Assembly (NCBI GenBank): GCA_904420015.1
Contig: CAJFTS010000026.1
Location: 1-35,217 of the forward strand
Source: an uncultured Clostridia bacterium
GTDB lineage: Bacteria; Bacillota; Clostridia; Oscillospirales; Acutalibacteraceae
Direction of reading: 5' to 3'
DNA: 35,217 nt
Part shown: piece by piece, positions 23,323 through 33,451 of the stretch
How positions within the stretch are numbered: the stretch's first letter is position 1
How the letters are laid out: each line of letters starts with the position of its first letter
Notes under the pieces: generated by a model
Databases searched by the model: none
Told to the model about the DNA's origin: nothing
The model's input: the letters and a program-made list of their open reading frames with translations, nothing else
Position numbers and translations under genes: made by a program

Positions 23323-26300
23323 TCAACGGCTGGTTCTTCTTCGTTTCCTTTGCAGGAGGATAAGCAGCATGATAAGCGGCAAGGATAACGCAGCCCCGCT
23401 CAAAGCGGCTGCCGGCACAGATACGCCGGTGCCCGGCTGGGTGGGCTTTTGCGGGTCGGCAGGCGGCTTGGGAGACGGGTCTGCCGGCTGCTGGGCCTGG
23501 GCCGCCGTCTCAACCACGGCTTGCACAGGCAGCGATACAAAACTGGTATCGGTAGAGGCGAAGCGCATCTCAAAGGTATATGCCGTTTCCTTTGTTAAGC
23601 CGGAGAATCGGTTGGACGTCTGCCATTCCCCATCCGCCAAACGATATTCCGCACCGTCCACCGGTTCGAGTATAACGGTATCCTCTGAAACTGATTGGAC
23701 CGCAGGGGGATTCGGGGCCGCAGGACGGGCAGGAATCGAACAGATCTGAATTTCCGAGGCAAAAGCGGTCTGTGTTGCCGGATAGCGCAGAGACAGCTCG
23801 GTTCCCGGAATCACCGGGAGCGGCTCGCCGGCGGCATAGGCCGCGTCGGTAAAGTCACCGGTCAGGCTGTACTGCACTTCGGGCGAAACGGCGTCCCTGG
23901 TCGTCTCGGCCGCAAAATCAATGCCCGGATCCTGAGGGGCCTTAGGACGGTCCGGCACCACCAGCTCTTTGACCAGCGAGGCGAAGTTCGAGTCGGTAGC
24001 AAACTTCTGAATGTAAAGATTGACCCCCGGCGTCACCGCCAGCGCTTCGTTATTGGGAATATAGGCGTCGGACATATCCGGCGAGGTACTCACCAAATTT
24101 GTTTTGCCGTAAAGCAATACGGTGCGCTCATTGACATAATCAATATCAGAAAGGACTGCCGTCAGACGGGTAGGAAGCGTTTCCACATATGTAATTTTGC
24201 TTTCCAGATCGGTCAGCAGCAGGTAGGCGGAGCCGGACGTGTCGCCGCTCTCCACCAGATAGGGTGTCACCGAACCGCCGCTTTTTATCGGATTCCCTTT
24301 TGCATCGGTCAGCCGATACCGGCCTTCGTCAAAGGACACCGTCTCATTTTTGTAGTCATAGGCCAGCGCACTGCGGTAAACCCGGATGGTATAGGTCACC
24401 GGGGTTTTTCCTTCCTCCTCGCAGAGAATGGTCACATCGGTAAAATCGCCGCTGGTCAGTGCAATCTCCTGCGAGGCCTGCGAAGAGCCTACCGGAACGC
24501 CGTTGACGGTGATCGAACCGGTTGCAGAAGGTACCAGCCTTATGGTCTCATTGGGGTAGGTAACGGCCTCTTCTAATAATTGTTCCCCGCCGGACAGGTC
24601 GACTGCAACCGTAGCCGTACTCTCCTCTATGAGCAGGTCGGTCAACTGCGCTTGGGCCTGGGTGTAATGCTTCTCCCGCACGCCGCCGAATGCACCGTCC
24701 TTTTCGGCGACCGCACGGATGGTCATCTCTCGGTCGATTACAATTTCGCCCTCATAAGGAATACCGGATTCCCGCGGGTCGCTGCCGTCGGTGGTGTAAT
24801 AGACCGCGTCCGCACCGGGAGAGGTCAGCTCCACCGATTCTCCAAACGCGATGGGCCCCTCCTGCTGGGAAAAGGACACGGTGGAAATGGGATTGGTAAA
24901 GGCCTTGATGCAGACATTGGTAAAAAAGTACCGGTACCCGTCTGAATGCTCGAATTCACCGGCTATGTCAATCCACTGGTTACCATCTGTACTGATATAG
25001 CTTTCGCCGCCGTTTCCAAGGTACTTCGGCTCGCCATACGATTCCGGCAATACCGTACCCTCCGCCGCGATGGGATAGGGATACCGGGCGTTGGTGAGCT
25101 TAACGACAATGCTGAAGGTCTCTCCCTCTTGAAGGGGGACAGCATCTAACAACGGAATGGTGTAATACCCGGAATAGCTCTTTATCCCTGTCAGCGTCTG
25201 CATGGCCTTGGTGCCGGAAACCGGGTTTTCGGGGTCGGTCAGGTTTACATACACATCGATTTCATACCGGGTATCGGAATCGGTGGTGTAAAAGGAAACC
25301 GCCTCCAGCTGTTCGGCCTGTTCAGACGTAAAAACATTGGACGCATAGGCGGTGGTACTGTCCGGCTGGGTCGCCATGCTAAACACCCAGCCTGCGGTGT
25401 CATACTGGTAATTATGCTGGTAATTGTCCGCTGCCTCCACCTGGTAGAAGGCGCTGGAAATCATCGACTGATCCTCATAAGAAAGCCAAAAATAACCGTT
25501 GTCTCCCCAATCAAGGCCCCAGCTGTTCTTCACAAGCCAGGCCCCGTCTCCCTCAGGGCGGTTCCCTTCCAGGAAGTTTTCCCGGGAAAAGCTGTCGTCC
25601 CATCCCACTACGGTAACCGCATGGTCGGGACTCTTTTTTTCGCTGTTGAACCAGGCATGGGTTTCCGCATTGTAGGCGGTATCCTCCGCCGATGCATAAT
25701 AATCAATGCTCAAGGCCCCGTATTCCATAATCATCTCTTTGATCTGATCGAGGCTGGGCTTTGCAATATCCGTAATGGAATACGGTCCGCCAGCCAGATA
25801 AAAGGCATTTTGCAGGTGGTAGCCGGAAGCATCCCGCAGGCTTTCGTCCACCGCTTCCCCGTTGTAAGGGACCGCTTCCTCGAAAACGGGACCCTTCCAC
25901 GCCGCCATGGCTGCTACGGCCGTAGTATCAAAGCCCCCCATATTGTACGGGTCGATCGGCGTATATAGGAAATTGGCCTCTTCCTCTTGCGCTCCGGTAT
26001 AGGAAAACCAAGCCAGATGGCGCTCAGACAGGTCGGCCAGCGGGAACCGGCTGAGCAGGCCCGATTCCACCGACGCCAGGGCGGAAAAGGCCCAGCAGGT
26101 CCCATAGCTTCCCTGGTTTCGCATCGGTCCGATCACACCCGTTTCCCGCAGGTCATAGCGTTGCGGCAGAATCGCCCGGTTGCGGGCGGTATATTCACTG
26201 GCGGAAAGATAGGAAAGGTCCAATGTGGAAGGCGCCTTCCCCACCCTTCCGTTTTGCAGGTATTCCAGATACGCTTCATTGATCGGAGCAACCGAAATAC

Positions 26301-26412
26301 CAGATTCCTTTTCCCTTTCCTCCGCCGGGGCGGCGAAGGCCGACATAGAGCTGCCCAGCAGCATGAAAGCGGCAAGCAGCAGGGCAATCCAGGATTTTCC
26401 TCTGTTTCTCAT
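23323..26412 (-). CDS. Secreted papain-like (C1) cysteine protease with cell-wall anchor
   Basis: The 1029-residue product starts with a signal peptide (SWIALLLAAFMLLGSSMSAF). The papain-like domain has C106 in QGSYGTCWAFS, H264 in PDHAVTVVGW and N296 in WLVKNSWGLDWGD, so the triad is complete. A lectin-like beta domain follows (about 330-480), then a chitobiase-type module near 500-585 (VYYTTDGSDPRESG), a cadherin-like/bacterial Ig-like region, and repeats with recurrent Y-x-L and PxRPxAPxxP segments. The end shows QPGTG at 992-996, a hydrophobic segment and the tail QRKRRRTSR, consistent with sortase or membrane anchoring. AGGAGG is eight bases before the ATG at 26412. Likely substrates are host or competitor proteins; this is inference. 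Confidence 0.9.
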   Translation of the reverse strand: MRNRGKSWIALLLAAFMLLGSSMSAFAAPAEEREKESGISVAPINEAYLEYLQNGRVGKAPSTLDLSYLSASEYTARNRAILPQRYDLRETGVIGPMRNQGSYGTCWAFSALASVESGLLSRFPLADLSERHLAWFSYTGAQEEEANFLYTPIDPYNMGGFDTTAVAAMAAWKGPVFEEAVPYNGEAVDESLRDASGYHLQNAFYLAGGPYSITDIAKPSLDQIKEMIMEYGALSIDYYASAEDTAYNAETHAWFNSEKKSPDHAVTVVGWDDSFSRENFLEGNRPEGDGAWLVKNSWGLDWGDNGYFWLSYEDQSMISSAFYQVEAADNYQHNYQYDTAGWVFSMATQPDSTTAYASNVFTSEQAEQLEAVSFYTTDSDTRYEIDVYVNLTDPENPVSGTKAMQTLTGIKSYSGYYTIPLLDAVPLQEGETFSIVVKLTNARYPYPIAAEGTVLPESYGEPKYLGNGGESYISTDGNQWIDIAGEFEHSDGYRYFFTNVCIKAFTNPISTVSFSQQEGPIAFGESVELTSPGADAVYYTTDGSDPRESGIPYEGEIVIDREMTIRAVAEKDGAFGGVREKHYTQAQAQLTDLLIEESTATVAVDLSGGEQLLEEAVTYPNETIRLVPSATGSITVNGVPVGSSQASQEIALTSGDFTDVTILCEEEGKTPVTYTIRVYRSALAYDYKNETVSFDEGRYRLTDAKGNPIKSGGSVTPYLVESGDTSGSAYLLLTDLESKITYVETLPTRLTAVLSDIDYVNERTVLLYGKTNLVSTSPDMSDAYIPNNEALAVTPGVNLYIQKFATDSNFASLVKELVVPDRPKAPQDPGIDFAAETTRDAVSPEVQYSLTGDFTDAAYAAGEPLPVIPGTELSLRYPATQTAFASEIQICSIPARPAAPNPPAVQSVSEDTVILEPVDGAEYRLADGEWQTSNRFSGLTKETAYTFEMRFASTDTSFVSLPVQAVVETAAQAQQPADPSPKPPADPQKPTQPGTGVSVPAAALSGAALSLPLIMLLILLQRKRRRTSR

Positions 26413-26558
26413 TTTTCTTCCTCCTATCAAAATTCTTATTTTCTAGCTTCTATTGTACTTGCTTTTTGTGAAAATAGAAATACCGTTCGCACCGTTTTTC
26501 TGCCGTTGAACCAAAATACCTCAGAGGAAAAATGCCGGTATTCGCTGGGGCGGATATG

Positions 26559-26567
26559 TGGTATAAT
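26559..26567 (+). promoter_or_regulatory. Extended -10 promoter for rlmD
   Basis: TGGTATAAT combines the TG extension with a perfect TATAAT (26562-26567). No good -35 lies 16-18 bases upstream. It gives a 5' leader of about 65 bases for rlmD. Confidence 0.65.
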
Positions 26568-26640
26568 GAAGCAAAACCATACATCCCGCGTTATTTTTGG
26601 CGCCTGCCTTGGTTAAAAGAGTAGAAAAGAGGGAATTTGC

Positions 26641-27885
26641 TTGAAAACCAACCCGCCCAATCGATCCGCCGTACCGCTCCAAGTTGTGCCCCAAACCAAT
26701 CTGAGGCTATGTCCCGTCGCAAAAAAATGCGGCGGCTGCCAGCTGCAAAACATGGCGTATCCCCGTCAGCTTGCATTTAAGCAGGGGATGGTGCAGCGTC
26801 TGCTGGGGGCTTATGGGAAAGTGGAGCCGATTCTCGGCATGGAAAACCCGTTTCACTATCGCAACAAGGTCCAGGCGGCGTTCGCATTTGACCGGCGGCG
26901 GTCCAAAATTCTGTCCGGCGTCTACCAGTCGAGCACCCATCGCGTGGTCTACGTAGACCGCTGTTTGATCGAGGATAAACAGGCGGATGAGATCATCGTA
27001 ACCATCCGCGGACTGCTCAAAAGCTTCAAACTAACCCCTTACGACGAAAACCGGGAAACCGGCTTTCTCCGCCATGTTCTGGTTAAGCGGGGATTTCAAA
27101 GCGGGCAGATCATGGTGGTGCTGGTAACCGCTACGCCGGTATTCCCGGCGAAAAACCGGTTTGTCGAGGCGCTTTTGCAGGCCCACCCGCAGATTACCAC
27201 CGTGCTTATGAACACCAACCGCCATCATACCAACCTGGTTCTGGGGGATACGGAGAAGGTCCTGTACGGCCCCGGTTATATTGAGGACACTTTGTGCGGC
27301 TGTGTCTTTCGTATTTCGGCAAGGTCTTTTTATCAGGTTAACCCCGTACAGACGCAGGTTCTTTATCAAAAAGCCATGGATCTGGCAGAGCTGACGGGTA
27401 AGGAAACGGTAATCGACGCCTACTGCGGCATTGGAACCATCGGCTTAATCGCCAGCCGCCGGGCCGGCCGCGTCATTGGTGTGGAGGTCAACCCCGACGC
27501 CGTGCGCGACGCCATCAGCAACGCCCGCCGCAATGGTGTGAAGAATTCGTATTTTATCCGGGAGGACGCAGGAGAATTCCTCACCCGCATGGCGCAGGAG
27601 GGCCGGCACGCCGACGTGGTGTTTATGGACCCGCCCCGTGCCGGCAGCACGCCGCGGTTTCTCTCTTCCCTCGCCGCCCTCGCACCAGACCGGATTGTGT
27701 ACATCTCCTGCAATCCGGAGACCTTAGCGCGGGATCTGCGTCTGCTGGACGGACATGGTTACCGTGTCCGGCATATTCAGCCGGTGGACATGTTTCCTCA
27801 TACCAGCCATGTGGAAGTTGTCTGTCTGTTGACCAAAGCGCATAGCGCGGCAAAGAAAAGCGGGGAAGGAAACGGATTTCAGTAA
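26641..27885 (+). CDS. rlmD: 23S rRNA uracil-C5-methyltransferase, RlmD type
   Basis: It methylates a uridine at C5 in 23S rRNA using SAM (TrmA/RumA family). The 414-residue product is shorter than usual because it lacks the N-terminal TRAM domain; it begins almost directly with the iron-sulfur cysteines C24, C30 and C33 (CPVAKKCGGC) and probably C108. The SAM-binding motif VIDAYCGIGTIGL, the MDPPRAGS motif and the catalytic C357 in YISCNPETLARD are present, as is the final HTSHVEVV. The start is a TTG at 26641, with GAGGG eight bases upstream. A missed upstream TRAM exon-like extension is excluded because no in-frame coding sequence precedes the promoter. It could modify tRNA or another 23S position. 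Confidence 0.92.
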   Translation: MKTNPPNRSAVPLQVVPQTNLRLCPVAKKCGGCQLQNMAYPRQLAFKQGMVQRLLGAYGKVEPILGMENPFHYRNKVQAAFAFDRRRSKILSGVYQSSTHRVVYVDRCLIEDKQADEIIVTIRGLLKSFKLTPYDENRETGFLRHVLVKRGFQSGQIMVVLVTATPVFPAKNRFVEALLQAHPQITTVLMNTNRHHTNLVLGDTEKVLYGPGYIEDTLCGCVFRISARSFYQVNPVQTQVLYQKAMDLAELTGKETVIDAYCGIGTIGLIASRRAGRVIGVEVNPDAVRDAISNARRNGVKNSYFIREDAGEFLTRMAQEGRHADVVFMDPPRAGSTPRFLSSLAALAPDRIVYISCNPETLARDLRLLDGHGYRVRHIQPVDMFPHTSHVEVVCLLTKAHSAAKKSGEGNGFQ

Positions 27886-27899
27886 CGTGTACAAAAATC

Positions 27900-27941
27900 C
27901 GCTGTGATTCTCCGGTGAAACGGGAGGATTCCGGCGTTTTT
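27900..27941 (+). terminator. Terminator of rlmD
   Basis: An imperfect stem of about 13 pairs including wobbles (CGCTGTGATTCTCC with GGAGGATTCCGGCG) is followed by TTTTT. It lies 14 bases after the stop codon. Confidence 0.7.
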
Positions 27942-27942
27942 G

Positions 27943-27971
27943 TTGCTTCGGCTTTTTAAGTATGCTATAGT
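27943..27971 (+). promoter_or_regulatory. Promoter for the gtrA-oxidoreductase pair
   Basis: TTGCTT (27943-27948) is 17 bases from TATAGT (27966-27971), which carries the TGC extension of an extended -10. It starts immediately after the rlmD terminator. Confidence 0.65.
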
Positions 27972-28005
27972 AATAAGGTGAATTGAAGAAAATGAGGTGT
28001 CCCTC

Positions 28006-28431
28006 ATGCAGCTGCGTGCGCTTTTTGTAGAAAAAACGGACAACCCCTTCCTACAGCTGTTTCGTTATGTTTTTGTCGGCGGTATAGCCGCCGTTTTTGA
28101 TTTCGGTACGCTGTATCTTTTGGATGAATTTTGTCGCATCCATCATCTGCTCGCCGCGGCCGTCGCTTTTTTGGTAGGCGTCACGGTCAATTATCTGATA
28201 TCCAAGCAGTTTGTATTTACCCAGAAGAAGGCTTCCCCGGTGGCGGAGTTTTTGGAATACGCGGTAATCGGTGTAATTGGGTTGGGATTGACGGAAGGGA
28301 TCGTTTATCTCTGTACCGACATTCTGGGATTTTATGTGATGCTTTCCAAGCTGGTCGCGACGGTATTGGTGTTTTTCTGGAACTTCTTCGCCCGCCGCAT
28401 CTTCCTATACCGCAGCAAAGAAAATGAATGA
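28006..28431 (+). CDS. GtrA-family membrane protein
   Basis: The 141-residue protein has four hydrophobic segments in the GtrA pattern: [57 protein letters not shown] and [21 protein letters not shown]. GtrA proteins are thought to flip undecaprenyl-phosphate-linked sugars for glycan or teichoic acid decoration. I start at the ATG at 28006 (MQLRALF) with ATGAGG eight bases upstream; the GTG at 27997 overlaps that site. The stop overlaps the upstream in-frame ATG of the next gene, so the two are one unit. Confidence 0.88.
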   Translation: MQLRALFVEKTDNPFLQLFRYVFVGGIAAVFDFGTLYLLDEFCRIHHLLAAAVAFLVGVTVNYLISKQFVFTQKKASPVAEFLEYAVIGVIGLGLTEGIVYLCTDILGFYVMLSKLVATVLVFFWNFFARRIFLYRSKENE

Positions 28432-28447
28432 CACGGGAGAGATGGTA

Positions 28448-30007
28448 TTGAAAAAAATCGTAATCATCGGCGCCGGCCCTGCTGGTCTAACCGCCGCATA
28501 CGAGCTTTTAAAGGCGCCGGAGCCATATGAAGTGATAATTTTGGAGGCGTCCCAGGACATCGGCGGAATTTCGCGGACGGTACGCTACCACGGCAACCGC
28601 ATGGACATCGGAGGGCACCGCTTCTTTTCCAAAGACAAGCGGGTGATGGACTGGTGGTTTTCCCTGATGCCGCTGCAAGGGGCTCCCTCCTTCGACGATT
28701 ATGTGCTCGACCGGGAGAAGCCCTTGGCCGAAAAGGGCCCTGATCCGGAGGAGGAGGACCGGGTCATGCTGGTGCGCGACCGGGTTTCCCGGATCTACTA
28801 CATGAAAAAATTCTTTGATTATCCGGTCAGCCTGAAGCTGCAAACCCTGCGGAATATGGGGTTCCTGCGAACCATGGGCGCAGGCTTCAGCTACTTAAAA
28901 TCCATGGTGTACAAACGCAAAGAGGTATCGCTGGAGGATTTTTACGTCAACCGGTTCGGCAAGGTGCTGTACCGCATGTTCTTTGAATCCTATACCGAAA
29001 AGGTATGGGGGCGGCATCCCTCTCAAATGTCGGCGGAATGGGGAGCTCAGCGGGTAAAAGGGCTGTCTGTCACCGCCGTCATCCAGGATATGCTCCACAA
29101 AGCATTCGGCCGAAAGAACGGCAACGCGGTGGAGACCTCCCTGATTGAGCAGTTTTATTATCCCAAATTCGGTCCTGGCCAGCTTTGGGAGACGGCAGCG
29201 GCAGAAATTATGAAAATGGGCGGGGAAATCCATATGGGATGCCCGGTCACACAGGTGAAGGTGGAGCAGGGACGGGTCGTTTCGGTTTCCTATCAAACGG
29301 AAGAAGGGCCCCACGAGGTGAAGGCGGACGTGTTCCTTTCCTCTATGCCGGTCAAAGACCTGGTTGCGAGCTTCTCCGGACAGCCGGTGGACGCAGATGT
29401 GTCCCGGATTGCCGCCGGCCTTCCCTATCGGGACTTTATTACGGTAGGGTTGCTGGTGGATAAGCTGCATCTAAAAAATGAGACCGCAATCTCTACCTTG
29501 GCCAACATTGTACCCGATTGCTGGATCTACATCCAGGAGCCGCAGGTACATATCGGACGGCTGCAAATCTTCAACAATTGGTCCCCCTACCTGGTCAAGG
29601 ACCCGGAACGCACCGTATGGATTGGGCTGGAGTATTTCGCAAACGAAGGGGATGAGCTGTGGACCATGCAGGCGGAGGATTTTATCTCTTTTGCCGCGGG
29701 AGAGCTGGAAAAAATCGGCGTCATCCGCCAAGCGGAAATCCGCGATTCGCATGTGGAATATGTGCGAAAGGCTTATCCCGCCTATTTCGACACCTATGAA
29801 GAGATGGATCAGGTGATCGCCTATCTCAATCAAATTGAGAACCTGTACTGCATTGGGCGCAACGGCCAGCACCGGTACAATAATATGGACCATTCCATGC
29901 TCACCGCTATGGAGGCGGTGAAGAACATCCGCACCGGCGTTACGAGTAAAGACAATGTCTGGAATGTGAATACGGAAAAAGCATATCATGAGCAAAAAAA
30001 TGTGTAA
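28448..30007 (+). CDS. FAD-dependent oxidoreductase (amine oxidase / UDP-Galp mutase-like)
   Basis: The product of about 519 residues starts with the dinucleotide-binding motif [16 protein letters not shown] and continues [15 protein letters not shown] and [19 protein letters not shown], a pattern shared by protoporphyrinogen oxidase, phytoene desaturase and UDP-galactopyranose mutase relatives. The C-terminal FAD motif is [21 protein letters not shown] favour the TTG at 28448 because GGGAG lies eight bases before it and the protein then starts with KKIVIIGAG; the ATG at 28424, overlapping gtrA, has no clear site. The gtrA neighbour points to a sugar-nucleotide or lipid-sugar substrate, but this is inference; the exact reaction is unknown. 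Confidence 0.82.
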   Translation: MKKIVIIGAGPAGLTAAYELLKAPEPYEVIILEASQDIGGISRTVRYHGNRMDIGGHRFFSKDKRVMDWWFSLMPLQGAPSFDDYVLDREKPLAEKGPDPEEEDRVMLVRDRVSRIYYMKKFFDYPVSLKLQTLRNMGFLRTMGAGFSYLKSMVYKRKEVSLEDFYVNRFGKVLYRMFFESYTEKVWGRHPSQMSAEWGAQRVKGLSVTAVIQDMLHKAFGRKNGNAVETSLIEQFYYPKFGPGQLWETAAAEIMKMGGEIHMGCPVTQVKVEQGRVVSVSYQTEEGPHEVKADVFLSSMPVKDLVASFSGQPVDADVSRIAAGLPYRDFITVGLLVDKLHLKNETAISTLANIVPDCWIYIQEPQVHIGRLQIFNNWSPYLVKDPERTVWIGLEYFANEGDELWTMQAEDFISFAAGELEKIGVIRQAEIRDSHVEYVRKAYPAYFDTYEEMDQVIAYLNQIENLYCIGRNGQHRYNNMDHSMLTAMEAVKNIRTGVTSKDNVWNVNTEKAYHEQKNV

Positions 30008-30046
30008 AAAGAGGACGGCCGGATCCATCCGGCTGTCCTCTTTTTT
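30006..30046 (+). terminator. Terminator of the gtrA-oxidoreductase unit
   Basis: A 13-bp stem (GAGGACGGCCGGA with TCCGGCTGTCCTC, one wobble) with a TCCA loop is followed by TTTTTT and starts at the stop codon itself. Confidence 0.93.
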
Positions 30047-30122
30047 CTATTTTATCCCTCGTCCATAAGTTTCCTACGATGATTGTATCCCTCCGGTCTA
30101 AACTAGTACAGGAGGTGATTTT

Positions 30123-30293
30123 ATGGCAACCGCCAATTGTATCCATTGCGGCAATCCGCAGGAAGCGGAAAAGATGCAGCAGTATTTCAATACTCTGCCT
30201 ACCAACTTGCAAGAAACCATCAAGCAGAGCGGAATCGAGCTGCACAACGAACAGGAACTGAAAAACTGCGCCGAGCATTTCCTGCACAACTAA
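30123..30293 (+). CDS. Small CxxC protein of unknown function
   Basis: This 56-residue ORF starts MATANCIHCGNPQEAEKMQQ and ends ELKNCAEHFLHN. A CIHCG pair (C6, C9) at the N-terminus and C49 near the end could bind zinc, or the pair could be redox active. The middle is predicted helical and acidic. The ribosome site is nearly perfect (AGGAGGTGAT, five bases before the ATG), and a strong terminator follows directly, so this is very likely a real, well translated gene. I found no convincing -35/-10. It faces rubredoxin and shares the terminator. I do not recognise a family. Confidence 0.75.
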   Translation: MATANCIHCGNPQEAEKMQQYFNTLPTNLQETIKQSGIELHNEQELKNCAEHFLHN

Positions 30294-30295
30294 AC

Positions 30296-30327
30296 AAAAG
30301 GGGTCCGTTTTAAAACGGACCCCTTTT
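30296..30327. terminator. Bidirectional terminator
   Basis: A perfect palindrome with 16-base arms (AAAAGGGGTCCGTTTT) gives a GC-rich stem with T residues on the 3' side of both strands. It ends the small CxxC gene (plus) and rubredoxin (minus). Confidence 0.95.
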
Positions 30328-30336
30328 TCGGGTTGC

Positions 30337-30495
30337 TTATTCCTTTTCAAAGGCATCCTTGCCGGCGCCGCAGAGCGGACAGACAAAATCATCCGGGACA
30401 TCTTCCCACTTGGTGCCGGGAGCAATCCCCTCGTCGGGAGCGCCCTCCGCCTCATCATAAACATACCCACAGAGTGTGCATACGTATCTTGCCAT
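30337..30495 (-). CDS. Rubredoxin
   Basis: This 52-residue rubredoxin carries a single iron bound by four cysteines, in CTLCGY (C6, C9) and CPLCGAG (C39, C42). The spacing and the aromatic residues (Y4, Y11, Y13, W30) match the classical family. It acts as a cytoplasmic electron carrier, often to rubrerythrin, superoxide reductase or oxygen reductases in anaerobes. AGGAGG is well placed before the ATG at 30495. It has its own strong promoter and a small hairpin in the leader, and appears monocistronic. No partner oxidoreductase lies nearby, so the electron acceptor is not shown by context. Confidence 0.97.
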   Translation of the reverse strand: MARYVCTLCGYVYDEAEGAPDEGIAPGTKWEDVPDDFVCPLCGAGKDAFEKE

Positions 30496-30521
30496 AAAAA
30501 CATCCTCCTATCTTTTCCTTT

Positions 30522-30538
30522 TCACCCCAACGGGGTGA
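30522..30538 (-). other. Hairpin in the rubredoxin leader
   Basis: TCACCCC (30522-30528) and GGGGTGA (30532-30538) form a perfect seven-base stem with a three-base loop, about 25 bases upstream of the start codon and just after the predicted transcript start. It may stabilise the 5' end or be a repressor site. Confidence 0.5.
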
Positions 30539-30560
30539 GTTACCACATTTTGCTGACAAA

Positions 30561-30589
30561 AGTATACTATATCAGTACATGTTTGTAAA
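30561..30589 (-). promoter_or_regulatory. Promoter for rubredoxin
   Basis: On the minus strand TTTACA (30584-30589, five of six) is separated by exactly 17 bases from TATACT (30561-30566, five of six). The sequence begins only 18 bases after the uvrA stop. Confidence 0.82.
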
Positions 30590-30607
30590 GAGGGATTACT
30601 CATAGAA

Positions 30608-33430
<2,823 letters not shown>

Positions 33431-33451
33431 AGAAAGACCTCCACTCTGTCC

